Shown: piece by piece, positions 16,568 through 25,781 of the stretch
How the letters are laid out: every line of letters starts with the position of its first letter
Position numbering within the stretch: position 1 is the stretch's first letter
NCBI RefSeq assembly: GCF_014203715.1
Contig: NZ_JACHJP010000009.1
Coordinates: 1-64,000, forward strand
DNA length: 64,000 nucleotides
From: Streptosporangium saharense
GTDB taxonomy: Bacteria > Actinomycetota > Actinomycetes > Streptosporangiales > Streptosporangiaceae
Reading direction: 5' to 3'
Program-made: the position numbers and the translations under genes
The notes under the pieces: model-generated
The model's input: the letters and a program-made list of their open reading frames with translations, nothing else
Databases searched by the model: none
What the model was told of the DNA's origin: nothing

Positions 16568-17542
16568 TCAGTGGTCGATGACGTACAGGGACCGGGAGCC
16601 CTGACTGAGCCTACGGGCACCACCCGGGGCGCAGACGGCCACGTCGGCCACCCGCGCGCCGAACAGCTCGGGCAGGTAGATCGCGGGCTCGACGCACACC
16701 GTGGTGCCCTCGGCCAGCACGGTCTCGTCGCCGGGCAGGAAGCGGGGGTCCTCCTCGTGCCCGAGGCCGATGCCGCGCCCCGGGCAGGGAGCCGCGTAGT
16801 TGCCGTAGCCGCTGCCCTCGATCACCTCCCGGGCGATCCGCCCCGCCTGCGCCGCGGTCAGGCCGGGGCGCAGCGCGTCCAGGAGCGCGTTCTGCGCGGC
16901 GAGGACCACCGAGTACATCGCCTCGAAGTCCTCGGGGGGTTCGGCGACCGCGAAGACGCGGGCCACCTCCGAGCAGTAGCCGCTCCACCGGCCGCAGACC
17001 GAGACCAGCAGCGCGTCACCGGGGTTGATCACGCGGTCGCACGGCGTGTGCCCGGCCAGCGCGGTGTGCTCGCCCGCCGCGACGACGACGGAGAGCACCT
17101 CCTCGCACCCGGTCTCGACCATCATCGCCCACAGCCTGCGCGCCATCGCCCGCTCGGTCGTCCCGAACCACGACAGCTCACGGGCCATGAGCAGCACCGC
17201 CTCCGCGGCCGTCGCGGCGCGCTCGGCCGCCGCCAGCTCCTGCGGTCCCCTGCGCAGCCGCAGCGGTGCCAGTACGGCGGAGGCCAGCACGAGTTCGGCC
17301 TCGATCCGCAGCGAGAACAGCTCCCACGCCCGCATCTCGGAGTCGATCCCGACCCGGCGCGCCGAGGAGGGGATGAGCGCCGCGGCCTCAAGCGGCCCGG
17401 CGACCAGGGCGGGTGGCCCCTCACCGGTCAGGACGAGGAAGCCCTCCCCCTCCCCGCCCAGGTAACGAAAGTCGGGGGAGGGGCGTAACACCAGGGCGTC
17501 GATCCCCTCCTCGGCCATCCTGAGCCGCACCTCGTCGATCAT
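16568..17542 (-). CDS. M24-family metallopeptidase (Xaa-Pro aminopeptidase-like)
   Basis: A 324-residue protein. The N-terminal creatinase-like domain (~1-115) is followed by the M24 pita-bread domain with the expected GHTPCDRVINPGDALLVSV region, GRGIGLGHEEDPRF and the final Glu in VCVEPAIYLPE. In dimetal members DxxxxxxxxxxD-H-E-E are ligands; here one Asp position reads VSVCGRWSGY, so metal binding may be incomplete. It starts 7 bp after oppF, which links it to breakdown of imported peptides. Confidence 0.82.
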   Translation of the reverse strand: MIDEVRLRMAEEGIDALVLRPSPDFRYLGGEGEGFLVLTGEGPPALVAGPLEAAALIPSSARRVGIDSEMRAWELFSLRIEAELVLASAVLAPLRLRRGPQELAAAERAATAAEAVLLMARELSWFGTTERAMARRLWAMMVETGCEEVLSVVVAAGEHTALAGHTPCDRVINPGDALLVSVCGRWSGYCSEVARVFAVAEPPEDFEAMYSVVLAAQNALLDALRPGLTAAQAGRIAREVIEGSGYGNYAAPCPGRGIGLGHEEDPRFLPGDETVLAEGTTVCVEPAIYLPELFGARVADVAVCAPGGARRLSQGSRSLYVIDH

Positions 17543-17549
17543 GCGGCGG

Positions 17550-18494
17550 TCACGCGGGCTCGTGCAGCCAGCAGGCGACCGGACCGAAGTCGGGTTCGCG
17601 CTCCCGGCACACGTCCATCGCCACCGGGCAGCGGGGATGGAAACGGCATCCCGGTGGCGGGGCGGCCGGGTCGGGCACGTCCCCCGGCAACTCGGCGGGC
17701 AGTACGCCCGCGCCGTCCGGGGCGGGGATGGCGCCGAGCAGGGCCCGGGTGTAGGGGTGGCGGGGGTCGTTCCACACCTCCTCGGTACGGCCGACCTCCA
17801 CGATCTTCCCGAGATACATCACCGCGATCCGGTCGGCGATCAGCCGTACCACGGAAAGGTCGTGACTGATGAACAGCAGGCCCGCGCCCGAGGAGACCGC
17901 GAGGTCGCGCATCAGCCTGGCCACCTGCGCCTGCGCCGAGGCGTCGAGGGCGGAGATGGGCTCGTCGCCGATCAGCAGGGACGGCCTGGCGGCCAGGGCC
18001 CTGGCGATCGCGATCCGCTGCCGCTGGCCGCCGGAGAACTCGTGCGGGTGCCTTCCCGCGAAGTCGCGGGGCAGCCCGACCCGTTCCAGCAGGTCGGCGG
18101 GGGAGGAGGTCGTGTCACGCCCGGTGCGCAGGCCGTCGGCGATCTGGGCACCGACCCGGCGCCGGGGGTTCAGCGACGAGTAGGGGTCCTGGAAGACCAT
18201 CTGGATGCCCGACAGCGCCGGGTTCCTGCGGCGCAGCCCGAGCGGGGTCACCGGGTGACCGCCGAAGGTGATCGACCCGGAGGTCACCGGGTTGAGCCCG
18301 CACACCGCGCGGGCCAGCGTCGACTTGCCGCAGCCCGACTCCCCGACGAGGCCGACGACCTCGCCCTCGGCGACGCTCAGGCTCGCCCCGGCCACGGCGC
18401 GGACCAGGGGGCGGCCCGGGGTACGGTGCTCGACGACCAGGTCGTCCACGCTCAGCAGCGTCGCGCGCTCCGTCACGGCCGTTGGGTCTGTCAT
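17550..18494 (-). CDS. oppF: oligopeptide ABC transporter ATP-binding protein (OppF-like)
   Basis: This 314-residue ABC ATPase has Walker A GESGCGKST, Q-loop MVFQDPYSSLNPR, signature FSGGQRQR, Walker B LLIGDEP and switch H in ISHDL. The C-terminal Cys-containing CRFHPRCPVAMDVC region is typical of the oligopeptide/dipeptide branch. ATG 18494 overlaps the oppD stop by 4 bp (ATGA), so translation is coupled. It drives peptide uptake with the OppD-like ATPase at the inner face of the membrane. Confidence 0.93.
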   Translation of the reverse strand: MTDPTAVTERATLLSVDDLVVEHRTPGRPLVRAVAGASLSVAEGEVVGLVGESGCGKSTLARAVCGLNPVTSGSITFGGHPVTPLGLRRRNPALSGIQMVFQDPYSSLNPRRRVGAQIADGLRTGRDTTSSPADLLERVGLPRDFAGRHPHEFSGGQRQRIAIARALAARPSLLIGDEPISALDASAQAQVARLMRDLAVSSGAGLLFISHDLSVVRLIADRIAVMYLGKIVEVGRTEEVWNDPRHPYTRALLGAIPAPDGAGVLPAELPGDVPDPAAPPPGCRFHPRCPVAMDVCREREPDFGPVACWLHEPA

Positions 18495-19261
18495 GCCTTC
18501 TCCCCGGGCAGCGAGTCCAGCAGGGCGCGGGTGTAGGGGTGCTCGGGGTCGCGCAGCACCCGCCCGCGCGGGCCCGTCTCGACGACCAGGCCCTCCTTCA
18601 TCACGCTCACCTCGTCGGCGACCGCCGACATCACGCCGAGGTCGTGGGTGACGAGCAGCACGGCCAGGCCGAGGTCGTCGCACAGGCCGCGCAGCAGCCG
18701 CAGCACCCCGGCCTGGACCGTCACGTCGAGGGCGGTCGTCGGCTCGTCGGCGATGAGCACCTTGGGCGAGCAGGCCAGCGCGATGGCGATCGCGATGCGC
18801 TGGCGCATGCCGCCGGAGAACTGGTGCGGGTAGCGGTCGATCGCCGAGGCGGCGCCGGGGATACGGACCTGGCCGAGCAGCTCGATCGCCCTGGCCCTGG
18901 CCTCTTTCCTGCCCAGGCCCAGGTGGTGGCGCATGTGCTCGGTGAGCTGGCGGCCGATCGTCAGCATCGGATGCATGCTGGTCGCCGGGTCCTGGAAGAC
19001 CATGGCGACCTCGCCGCCGCGTATCTTGTTGAGCTCCTTGGCGGACATGCCCAGCAGGTCGCGCTCACCCAGGGTGATCCGGCCAGTGGCCTTGGCGCCG
19101 TGCGGGAGCAGGCCGAGCACGGCCAGGCCGGTCATCGTCTTGCCCGAGCCGCTCTCGCCAGCCAGGCCGTGCACCCGGCCCGGCTGGAGGTCGAGATCGA
19201 CGCCCCGCAGGATCTCCCGGTCGCCGACGGCGACCTTCAGTCCGGAGATGGTGAGGGTCAA
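18491..19261 (-). CDS. oppD: oligopeptide ABC transporter ATP-binding protein (OppD-like, short)
   Basis: This 256-residue ABC ATPase has Walker A GESGSGKT, signature FSGGMRQR and Walker B VLIADEP. The start is TTG in a TTGA overlap with the permease stop, preceded by AAGGAG with 8-nt spacing. It ends right after [12 protein letters not shown] and so lacks the Cys-rich C-terminal oligopeptide domain that OppD proteins usually carry; only the OppF-like partner keeps it. Confidence 0.92.
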   Translation of the reverse strand: MTLTISGLKVAVGDREILRGVDLDLQPGRVHGLAGESGSGKTMTGLAVLGLLPHGAKATGRITLGERDLLGMSAKELNKIRGGEVAMVFQDPATSMHPMLTIGRQLTEHMRHHLGLGRKEARARAIELLGQVRIPGAASAIDRYPHQFSGGMRQRIAIAIALACSPKVLIADEPTTALDVTVQAGVLRLLRGLCDDLGLAVLLVTHDLGVMSAVADEVSVMKEGLVVETGPRGRVLRDPEHPYTRALLDSLPGEKA

Positions 19262-20097
19262 AGCGCACGCTCCTTGATGGCGCGGGCCGTACGGGGGTCC
19301 AGGGCGTCGCGCAGCGTGTCGCCGAGGAAGTTGAAGGCCAGGACGACGGTCAGGATGGCCAGGCCGGGGAAGGTCGCCACCCACCAGCTGTCGAACACCT
19401 CGACGCCGGAGGCGACCATGGCGCCCCACTCGGGGGAGGGCGGCTTGGCGCCGAGCCCGAGGAAGGACAGGCCGCTCAGCAGCAGCAGCGCGGTACCGAT
19501 GTCGAGGGTCGCGAGCACCAGGATCGGGCCGGTGATGTTCGGCAGCACGTCCACGCGCAGGGAGCGCCAGGCGGAGAAGCCGAGCAGCCGCCCGCTGATC
19601 ACGAACTCCCGCTCGCGCACCCCGAGTACCAGTCCGCGGGTCACCCTCGCGTAGGCGGGCCAGGCGACGACGAGTACGGCGAGCACGGCGTTGGCCAGGC
19701 TCGCGCCGAGCGCGGCGGCGACGACCATGGCCAGGATAACGGTGGGGAAGGCGAAGACGAGGTCGGCGAACCGCATGATCGTCTCATCAGCCCATTTACC
19801 GAAATATCCGGCGCAGGCGCCGAGGAGGCCACCGACCAGCACCGACAGCGCGACCAGCAGCAGCGTCAGCGGGATCGACAGGCGCGCGCCGTACATGACC
19901 CTGCTCAGGATGTCCCTGCCGAGCTGGTCGGTGCCGAACCAGTGCCCGGGACCCGGCGGGGCCAGCCTGGGCAGGTCCTGGGCCAGCGGGTCATGCGGCG
20001 CCAGCAGCGGGGCGGCCACCGCGATCACGAGCCAGGCGACCGCCACGACCCCGCCGACGATCGCCAGCGGCTGCCGCCAGGCTTGGGGGAGTTTCAC
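19258..20097 (-). CDS. oppC: oligopeptide ABC transporter permease (DppC/OppC-like)
   Basis: A 279-residue permease with about six TM helices, the N-terminal GTDQLGRDILSRVMYG motif of DppC/OppC proteins, and the EAA-like loop (GFSAWRSLRVDVLPNI) that docks the ATPases. The start is GTG 20097 in a GTGA overlap with the preceding permease. A much longer open frame upstream lies out of family and is rejected. Confidence 0.92.
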   Translation of the reverse strand: MKLPQAWRQPLAIVGGVVAVAWLVIAVAAPLLAPHDPLAQDLPRLAPPGPGHWFGTDQLGRDILSRVMYGARLSIPLTLLLVALSVLVGGLLGACAGYFGKWADETIMRFADLVFAFPTVILAMVVAAALGASLANAVLAVLVVAWPAYARVTRGLVLGVREREFVISGRLLGFSAWRSLRVDVLPNITGPILVLATLDIGTALLLLSGLSFLGLGAKPPSPEWGAMVASGVEVFDSWWVATFPGLAILTVVLAFNFLGDTLRDALDPRTARAIKERAL

Positions 20098-21203
20098 GTG
20101 AGTCTCACTCTGGGGTCGATGACGCCGTACAGCACGTCGACGATCAGGTTGATGACGAGGTAGACCGCGCCGATGACCAGGCCGACGCCCATCACGGCGG
20201 GCAGGTCGAGGGTGGTCGCGCTCTTGAACGCGTACTGCCCGACGCCCGGCCAGGCGAAGATCGCCTCGACCAGGACCGTGCCGGACAGCAGGCTGCCGAA
20301 GGCGAGACCCGCGACCGTGATGATCGGCACCAGCGCCGAGCGCAGCACGTAGCGGAACAGGATCACCCTGCCGGGCAGGCCCTTGGCCCGCGCGGCGCGC
20401 ACGTAGTCCTGACCCATGACCTCCAGCACCGCCGACCTGGTGAACCGGGTGAGCAGGCCGATCGTGTAGAGGGCGAGCACCAGCGCGGGCGTGGCCAGGT
20501 GGCCGACCGCGGAGGCGAACACGTCCCACTGCCCGGCCAGCGCCGAGTCCACCGTGTACAGGCCCGTCACGTGCGGCGGCGCGCTCATGCCGGGGTCGAT
20601 CCGGCCGCTGCCCGGGGTGATCTGCAGGCGGTAGAAGAAGATGTAGAAGGTCGTCAGCGCCAGCCAGAACGTCGGCACCGAGATGCCGACCAGGCTCAGG
20701 ACCCGCAGCACGTGGTCGGAGAGCCGGTCACGGCGCAGCGCCGCGATCACCCCGAACGCCACACCCGCCACGAGGGAGATCAGGATCGCGGTGCCCGCGA
20801 GCTCCAGGGTGGCGGGGACGGCCTCGGCCAGGTCGTCGAGCACCGGGCGGTGACTCTGCTGGCTGGTGCCCAGGTCACCCTGCAGCACACCCTGCAGGTG
20901 CAGCAGGTACTGCTGGGGGAGCGGCTTGTCCAGGCCGTGCTCGGCCTTCCACTGCGCGACGATGGCCGGGTCCCCCAGGGCCCGCTGGCCCAGGTTGGCC
21001 GCCACCGGATCGCCGGGGACGAGGTTCGTCAGGACGAAGGTGACCAGCGTGATGCCCACGGCCAGCAGCAGCGCCGTGAGCACCCTGCGGACCAGGAAGC
21101 GGACCAGCGGGCTCGGGCCGCCGCCCCGGCGAGGGGCCGCCCCGGCGCTCTCGCGCTTCGGGGCGGCCTCCGAGTTCTTACTTGGTACCGAGGTCGGCGA
21201 CAT
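20094..21203 (-). CDS. oppB: oligopeptide ABC transporter permease (DppB/OppB-like)
   Basis: A 369-residue permease. Residues ~35-60 hold TM1 (VLTALLLAVGITLVTFVLTN then LVPGDP, the DppB hallmark); the EAA loop is near the C-terminus. The N-terminus carries ~30 extra polar residues. The ATG at 21203 lies 26 bp inside the upstream binding-protein gene and has no clear ribosome site; the next candidate would cut into TM1, so 21203 is kept with some doubt. Confidence 0.88.
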   Translation of the reverse strand: MSPTSVPSKNSEAAPKRESAGAAPRRGGGPSPLVRFLVRRVLTALLLAVGITLVTFVLTNLVPGDPVAANLGQRALGDPAIVAQWKAEHGLDKPLPQQYLLHLQGVLQGDLGTSQQSHRPVLDDLAEAVPATLELAGTAILISLVAGVAFGVIAALRRDRLSDHVLRVLSLVGISVPTFWLALTTFYIFFYRLQITPGSGRIDPGMSAPPHVTGLYTVDSALAGQWDVFASAVGHLATPALVLALYTIGLLTRFTRSAVLEVMGQDYVRAARAKGLPGRVILFRYVLRSALVPIITVAGLAFGSLLSGTVLVEAIFAWPGVGQYAFKSATTLDLPAVMGVGLVIGAVYLVINLIVDVLYGVIDPRVRLT

Positions 21204-22785
21204 CGACGGTCCAGACCGGGTGGAACTCCAGGCCGGTGACGGAGGCGGCCGTCACGATGTTCTGGCTCGGCTGGATCAGTGGGATGAACGGGCTTGAGGC
21301 GTTCAGCTTCGTCTGGACGTCCACGTAGGCCTGCTTGCGCGCGTCGTCGCCGATCGCCGCGGCCGCCTTGTCACCGGCCGCCTCGATCTCCTTGTCCGCG
21401 CCCGCCTTCCAACCGGCCCGCAGACCGACGGTCTTGCCCGGCAGGAACACCAGGTAGTCGCTGGGGTCCGGGTAGTCGGGACCCCACCACCACAGGCCGA
21501 GCTCCTCCTTGCCGTTGCGGTAGTTGTCCAGCGCGGTGGTGACCGGCGAGGGGGCCAGCTCGACGGTGATGCCGACCTCCTTGAGGTTGGCCTGGATCCG
21601 CTCGGCGATGCCCTGCAGGGACAGGCCGTTGAGGGTCAGCTCGCTGGGGTACTCCAGCTTGACCTTCGGGTCGGTCACGCCGCTCTCCTTGAGCGCGGCC
21701 TTGGCGCCCTCGACGTCGCGCTTGGCGCCCTGGTCTGCGGGGAGCGCGCCCAGGATCATCGAGGGGATGACACCCGGCGCCTGGACGGAGCCCTCACCGG
21801 CCAGCTCAAGCAGGCCCGTGTAGTCGATGCCCTTGCGGACGGCCTCGGCGAACTTGGGGTTGGAGGTCGTCTCGCTGACCGCGGAGTTGCGGTTGGCCAG
21901 CAGGAAGACCACGTTCGCCGACGGCGTCTTGTTGACCTGCAGGTTCCCCGGCAGCCCCTTGACCTGGTCGCCGGACAGGTCGAGCGCGACCTGGCTGTCG
22001 CCACGCGCGACGTTGAGCTTCTGCGTGGCGGACTCGACGTTGCGGAGGACGACCTTGTCGTAGACCGGCTTCTTCGGCCCCCAGTACTTGGTGTTGGCCT
22101 TGAGCACGACCTGGCTGCTGATGTTCACGGACTCGATGGTGTACGGCCCGGAGCCCACGGAGGCGGAGTTGAGGTACTGCTCGGCCTTGTCGCCGGGGTC
22201 GGCGGTGGCGCCGTGCTCCTTGGCGAGCTTGGAGTTGATGATGCCCAGCGCGGGGTTGGGCAGGATGTACGGCAGCGCCGGGTTGGCGGTCTTCGAGGTC
22301 AGGGTGATCGTCGTCTCGTCGGTCTTCTCGACCTTGACCCCGTCGAGCAGGAAGGACGGGGTGCCCTTCATGTCGCGCACCCGGTCGAGGGAGAAGACGA
22401 CGTCGTCGGCGGTGACGGGGGAGCCGTCGGCGAAGGTGGCGCCCTGGTGGAGCTTGAGGGTCAGCGTCTTGCCGTCCGCGGAGAGCTCGTAGGAGTCGGC
22501 GAGGGAGGGCACCGGCTTGGTGACGTCCGAGCCGTCGAAGGTGAGCAGGGTGTCGTATGCGGCCTTGCCGACGATCAGGCCGGTCGGCTCGTAGGTGCGC
22601 CCCGGGTCGGCCGTCTTGAGGTTGAAGGACGTGTCGATCACGAGCGTCTTGGCGGCGGTGCCGCCTCCCTGTGACGCGGGGGCGGAGGAGCCGCCGTTGG
22701 AACAGGCGGCAAGGGCGAGGGCGCCGGTGAGCAGCACCGGCAGCAGCGCCGCCTTCGCCCTGGGGCGCCGGGAACGGATCGCCAT
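21178..22785 (-). CDS. oppA: peptide ABC transporter substrate-binding lipoprotein
   Basis: A 535-residue SBP_bac_5 protein. It has a lipoprotein signal (RSRRPRAK, hydrophobic core, lipobox LALAACS with Cys ~27), then the two-lobed binding fold with SYELSADGKTLTLKLHQGATF and DGSPVTADDVVFSLDRV. It captures peptides or similar ligands outside the cell. ATG 22785 follows GGAGG by 8 nt; an upstream extension has no signal sequence. First gene of the oppABCDF-M24 operon and divergent from an Lrp-type regulator. Confidence 0.93.
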   Translation of the reverse strand: MAIRSRRPRAKAALLPVLLTGALALAACSNGGSSAPASQGGGTAAKTLVIDTSFNLKTADPGRTYEPTGLIVGKAAYDTLLTFDGSDVTKPVPSLADSYELSADGKTLTLKLHQGATFADGSPVTADDVVFSLDRVRDMKGTPSFLLDGVKVEKTDETTITLTSKTANPALPYILPNPALGIINSKLAKEHGATADPGDKAEQYLNSASVGSGPYTIESVNISSQVVLKANTKYWGPKKPVYDKVVLRNVESATQKLNVARGDSQVALDLSGDQVKGLPGNLQVNKTPSANVVFLLANRNSAVSETTSNPKFAEAVRKGIDYTGLLELAGEGSVQAPGVIPSMILGALPADQGAKRDVEGAKAALKESGVTDPKVKLEYPSELTLNGLSLQGIAERIQANLKEVGITVELAPSPVTTALDNYRNGKEELGLWWWGPDYPDPSDYLVFLPGKTVGLRAGWKAGADKEIEAAGDKAAAAIGDDARKQAYVDVQTKLNASSPFIPLIQPSQNIVTAASVTGLEFHPVWTVDVADLGTK

Positions 22786-22906
22786 TTTTGTGTCCTCCGA
22801 AAAGGGGCTGTGGTGGACGTTTGGTGGTCGATCGTCCAGGATTGGCGGGCAGAAAGTCCAGGTCATGGCGTTAAGCTGAGACAAATCTGACCCGAGAGGT
22901 ATGATC

Positions 22907-23545
22907 ATGACCGAAACGTCAAGGAACTCGTCTCCAGATGGCGGTCAGGCTGGACGGATCGGTATCGGCCTTGACCTCGACGCGACGCACCTGAGGATCC
23001 TGGAGGTGCTGCGGGAGAACGGCAGGATCTCCGTGGCCGCCCTCGCCGAGCGTGTCGGCATCTCCAGGGCCAACGCCTACACCCGTTTCGAGGCGCTGCG
23101 CGCCGACGGCGCCATCAGGCGTTTCACCGCCGAGATCGACCATGTCCGCACCGGACTCGGCATCACCGCGCTGATCTTCGTCACCGTCAGGCAGCAGATG
23201 TGGCGCCAGTTCCGCGCCCAGCTCGCCCAGATGCCGGAGGTCGAGTACTGCGCGATCACCACGGGCCAGCACGACGCGATGATCCAGGTCCGGATGGCGG
23301 ACGTGGCCGCCGTGCACACGATGGTGACCGAAAGGCTGGCCAACATCCCCGCGGTCAAGGCGACCGAAACCGTCTTCATCCTCGACGAGGTCCTCAGACG
23401 TCCCTACGTCCTGCCGAGCGACCGCGGCCCGGCGTGGACGGCTCGCCGCCCGGCCCCCGATCCGGCGGGCGGCGAGGTCCCCCTCGGCAAGATGCGCTTC
23501 GTGGGCGCGGCGGAGGGCCGCGCCCAGCTCCAACGCGACCTCTGA
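22907..23545 (+). CDS. Lrp/AsnC-family transcriptional regulator
   Basis: A 212-residue protein. The AsnC-type HTH is at ~residues 25-75 (LRILEVLRENGRISVAALAE then VGISRANAYTRFEAL), followed by the RAM/AsnC ligand domain (VEYCAITTGQHDAMIQVRM). GAGAGG at 22894-22899 gives a 7-nt spacing to ATG 22907 but only 1 nt to ATG 22901, which decides the start. It is ~120 bp from the divergent oppA gene and probably regulates peptide uptake in response to an amino acid. The ~55-residue C-terminal tail beyond the RAM domain is unusual. Confidence 0.88.
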   Translation: MTETSRNSSPDGGQAGRIGIGLDLDATHLRILEVLRENGRISVAALAERVGISRANAYTRFEALRADGAIRRFTAEIDHVRTGLGITALIFVTVRQQMWRQFRAQLAQMPEVEYCAITTGQHDAMIQVRMADVAAVHTMVTERLANIPAVKATETVFILDEVLRRPYVLPSDRGPAWTARRPAPDPAGGEVPLGKMRFVGAAEGRAQLQRDL

Positions 23546-23551
23546 CCCGGC

Positions 23552-23581
23552 CCTGGCCGTTTGGTCAGGCGGCGGGTTTTG
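23552..23581 (+). terminator. terminator after the Lrp-type gene
   Basis: CCTGGCC and GGTCAGG pair (one G-U) around GTTT, followed by CGGCGGG and a TTTT run. It lies 7 bp after the stop. Confidence 0.55.
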
Positions 23582-23630
23582 TCGTGACGGTTCTTTTCCC
23601 GGGTGATTTTGTCCTGTGGCCGGGCTGTAG

Positions 23631-23978
23631 TCAGGCGACTTCGGCGCACACGCTGACGTGCACCGTTTCGTCCCCGGCGAACTGGAACTCCTCGACCAGG
23701 CGCAACTGTCCGTCGGCGAGCGGCTCGATCCGGCTGCCGCTCCTGCCGCTCGCCCGCTCGCCGTTCTTGAGCAGGTGCACGTAGGTCAGCTCGATCCGGT
23801 CGCCGTCCCTGATGCCGACGAAACGTCCGGTGACCACGGTGTCGCCCGTGTAGTCACCCCAGACGAGGCCGTCGGACTCCCGATAGGTGAACTCGGTAGG
23901 TCCGTCAGGATCCACGGCGCTCGCGGTCGAGCTGACCATGACGAACCTACGGCCGTCGAGAAGGTTGTTGTCGTTCAC
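23631..23978 (-). CDS. small beta-rich conserved protein (often labelled N-acetylglutamate synthase)
   Basis: A 115-residue protein with alternating strands: LLDGRRFVMVSS, TEFTYRESDGLVWGDYTG, VTGRFVGIRDGDRIELTYVH and LRLVEEFQF. This matches a family of ~110-residue proteins widely annotated as N-acetylglutamate synthase without a GNAT fold; that name should not be trusted. The likely fold is a small beta-barrel. GTG 23978 fits the family N-terminus, though its ribosome site is poor. The function is unknown. Confidence 0.75.
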   Translation of the reverse strand: MNDNNLLDGRRFVMVSSTASAVDPDGPTEFTYRESDGLVWGDYTGDTVVTGRFVGIRDGDRIELTYVHLLKNGERASGRSGSRIEPLADGQLRLVEEFQFAGDETVHVSVCAEVA

Positions 23979-24216
23979 GCCTTCGTATCGTGCCGTTCTG
24001 CGAGCCGTACGCAACCCGGGCTGGACGTTTCGACGGCGGGGAGGGGCGACGCCGGTGATCCGTCCAGCCGGACGCCCGCTCTGCGGGAGACGCCGAGATC
24101 CCGACGACATGACCGGCACCGACCCGTGCCGGAGCGGGCGCTGTCGTGACCTCCGGCCGCGAGAACTCAATCTCTCACATCGGGTGAAAGGGGTGACAAG
24201 ACCCGAAGGAACGGAG

Positions 24217-24864
24217 ATGGATCCGGACGACGCGGAGGTGATCGAGCGTGCCCGGCGCGACCCCGACTCCTTCTCGGCGCTGTTCGACCGGCACGCGCCC
24301 GCTCTCCACCGTTACGTGACGCGGCGCCTGGGCGACTCGCTCGCCGACGACATCGTGGCGGACACGTTCCTGACCGCCTTCCGGCGGCTCGGACGCTACG
24401 ACGTCGGTCACCGTGACGCCCGCCCCTGGCTGTACGGCATCGCGGCCAACCTCATCGGCAAGCACCGCCGCGCCGAGGTCAGGGCCTACCGCGCCCTGGC
24501 CAGAACCGGCTTGGACGAGGTGGCGGAAAGCTACGCCGACCGGGTCGACGCCCGGGTGACGGCCTTGGCCGCGCACCGCGAGCTGGCGGGGGCGCTCGCG
24601 GTGCTGTTGATGATCGCCTGGGCGGACTTCAGCTACGAGGAGGTGGCCCAGGCGCTCGGCATTCCCCTCGGCATTCCCATCGGCACGGTGCGCTCGCGTC
24701 TGCACCGCGCCAGGAAGAAGACCCGTGAGGCTCTGGGCGGAACCGATCCGTCCGCCGTCAAGGAGGAGTCCGGCCGTGGATGGCCTGAAGCTGCTGAGCG
24801 ACCTGCGCGGCGACGCGCCCGAGCCCGGCGCCGACCGCCTGCACTCCCTGCGCGCGTTCCATGA
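24217..24864 (+). CDS. ECF-type RNA polymerase sigma factor with irregular sigma-4 region
   Basis: A 215-codon frame. Sigma-2 is normal (FDRHAPALHRYVTRRLGD then DDIVADTFLTAFRRLGRYD, and RPWLYGIAANLIGKHRR). In sigma-4, the segment between LAGAL and VLLMIAWADFSYEEVAQAL lacks the ~9 residues (LPxxxRDV-like) normally present. A 12-bp tandem duplication at 24658-24669/24670-24681 makes LGIPLGIPIGTVRSRL instead of LGIPxGTVRSRL, just before the recognition helix. Both changes are in frame, so a protein is made, but promoter recognition may be impaired. ATG 24217 follows GAAGGA. The last ~30 codons overlap the next gene. Confidence 0.75.
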   Translation: MDPDDAEVIERARRDPDSFSALFDRHAPALHRYVTRRLGDSLADDIVADTFLTAFRRLGRYDVGHRDARPWLYGIAANLIGKHRRAEVRAYRALARTGLDEVAESYADRVDARVTALAAHRELAGALAVLLMIAWADFSYEEVAQALGIPLGIPIGTVRSRLHRARKKTREALGGTDPSAVKEESGRGWPEAAERPARRRARARRRPPALPARVP

Positions 24865-25732
24865 GGCGCCGCCGGCCCTGGCTCCCGGCCTCGTTGCTGG
24901 CCGCCGCGGTGATCGTGGTCATGGGCGGCGACGGGCGGCCGGTCATGCCGCCGCCCGGCTCCGTGGAGACGACACCGGTGAGGCTGGAGGGCGTGCTGGA
25001 GCGGGCGGCACTGGTGGCGGGGAGACGCGGTCCGGACATCACGCCGAAACCCGACCAGTGGATGTACAGGAAGGTCGTCGACAGGCAACCGAACGACACC
25101 AGGAGTACTGGACGCGCTATGACGGCACCCGCCAGGCCTCTCGCCAGAACGAGGGCGCGATGGGGATGAACATCTTCACGCCGAATCCCAAGGACGACGA
25201 CCTGACCCCGCAGGAGTACGCGGCCAAGCTGGCCGCACTGCCCACCGACCCGGACAGGTTGCTGGCCCAGGTCAAGGGTGACAGGCACTGGGCGGCGAAG
25301 CCGGAGGGCGACCCGGGGGACAGGGAGCACCCGGACGCGCGGGCGTTCCGCGTGCTGTCGGTCTATCTCGATCAGGAGGTCCCTGTGCCGCCCAAGCTCG
25401 CGGCGGCGATCTTCCGCGCTCTCGCCAGGATTCCCGCGGTGCGGACCTACACCGGCGTGCGTGACGCGCTGGGCAGGCCGGGCATCGGTATCGTCTACGA
25501 CCCCGGGGCTCCCGGCGCCCCCGGCGTGGGCGTGGGGTACGACGAGAAGGGCGAGGTCGTCTCGCGGAGCTACATCGTCCTCGACCCTACGACCTATCGC
25601 TACCTCGGCAGGCGGGTGGAATACCTGCGAGACGAGATCATCAACGGTGAGGTGGCCTTCCGGAAGGGAAGCTTCTACGCGAGCGCCGAGGTCGCGTCGG
25701 GAGTCGTCGACAAACCCGGACAGCTCCCTTAG
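24776..25732 (+). pseudogene. CU044_5270-like membrane protein, frame-disrupted
   Basis: GTG 24776 follows AAGGAGGAG and begins MDGLKLLSDLRGDAPEPG, the N-terminus of CU044_5270-family proteins encoded next to ECF sigma genes. Around 24860 the family-like reading moves to another frame, which contains the transmembrane helix (WLPASLLAAAVIVVMGG) and DQWMYRKVVDRQ. Near 25090-25105 it returns to the first frame (QEYWTRYDGT to the end). The first frame stays open throughout, so a 318-codon product with a scrambled middle and no TM helix could still be made. I read it as a decayed sigma-partner gene with two compensating indels; two assembly errors are the alternative. Confidence 0.7.
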
Positions 25733-25781
25733 GGTCCGCGCCTTTCGGCGGGGCCGTACCAAGGGCGAGGGAGCGTCGCGT

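Noticed and set aside
23631..23978. N-acetylglutamate synthase function
   Set aside because: The family is commonly given that name, but the sequence has no GNAT acetyl-CoA motif and is too short.
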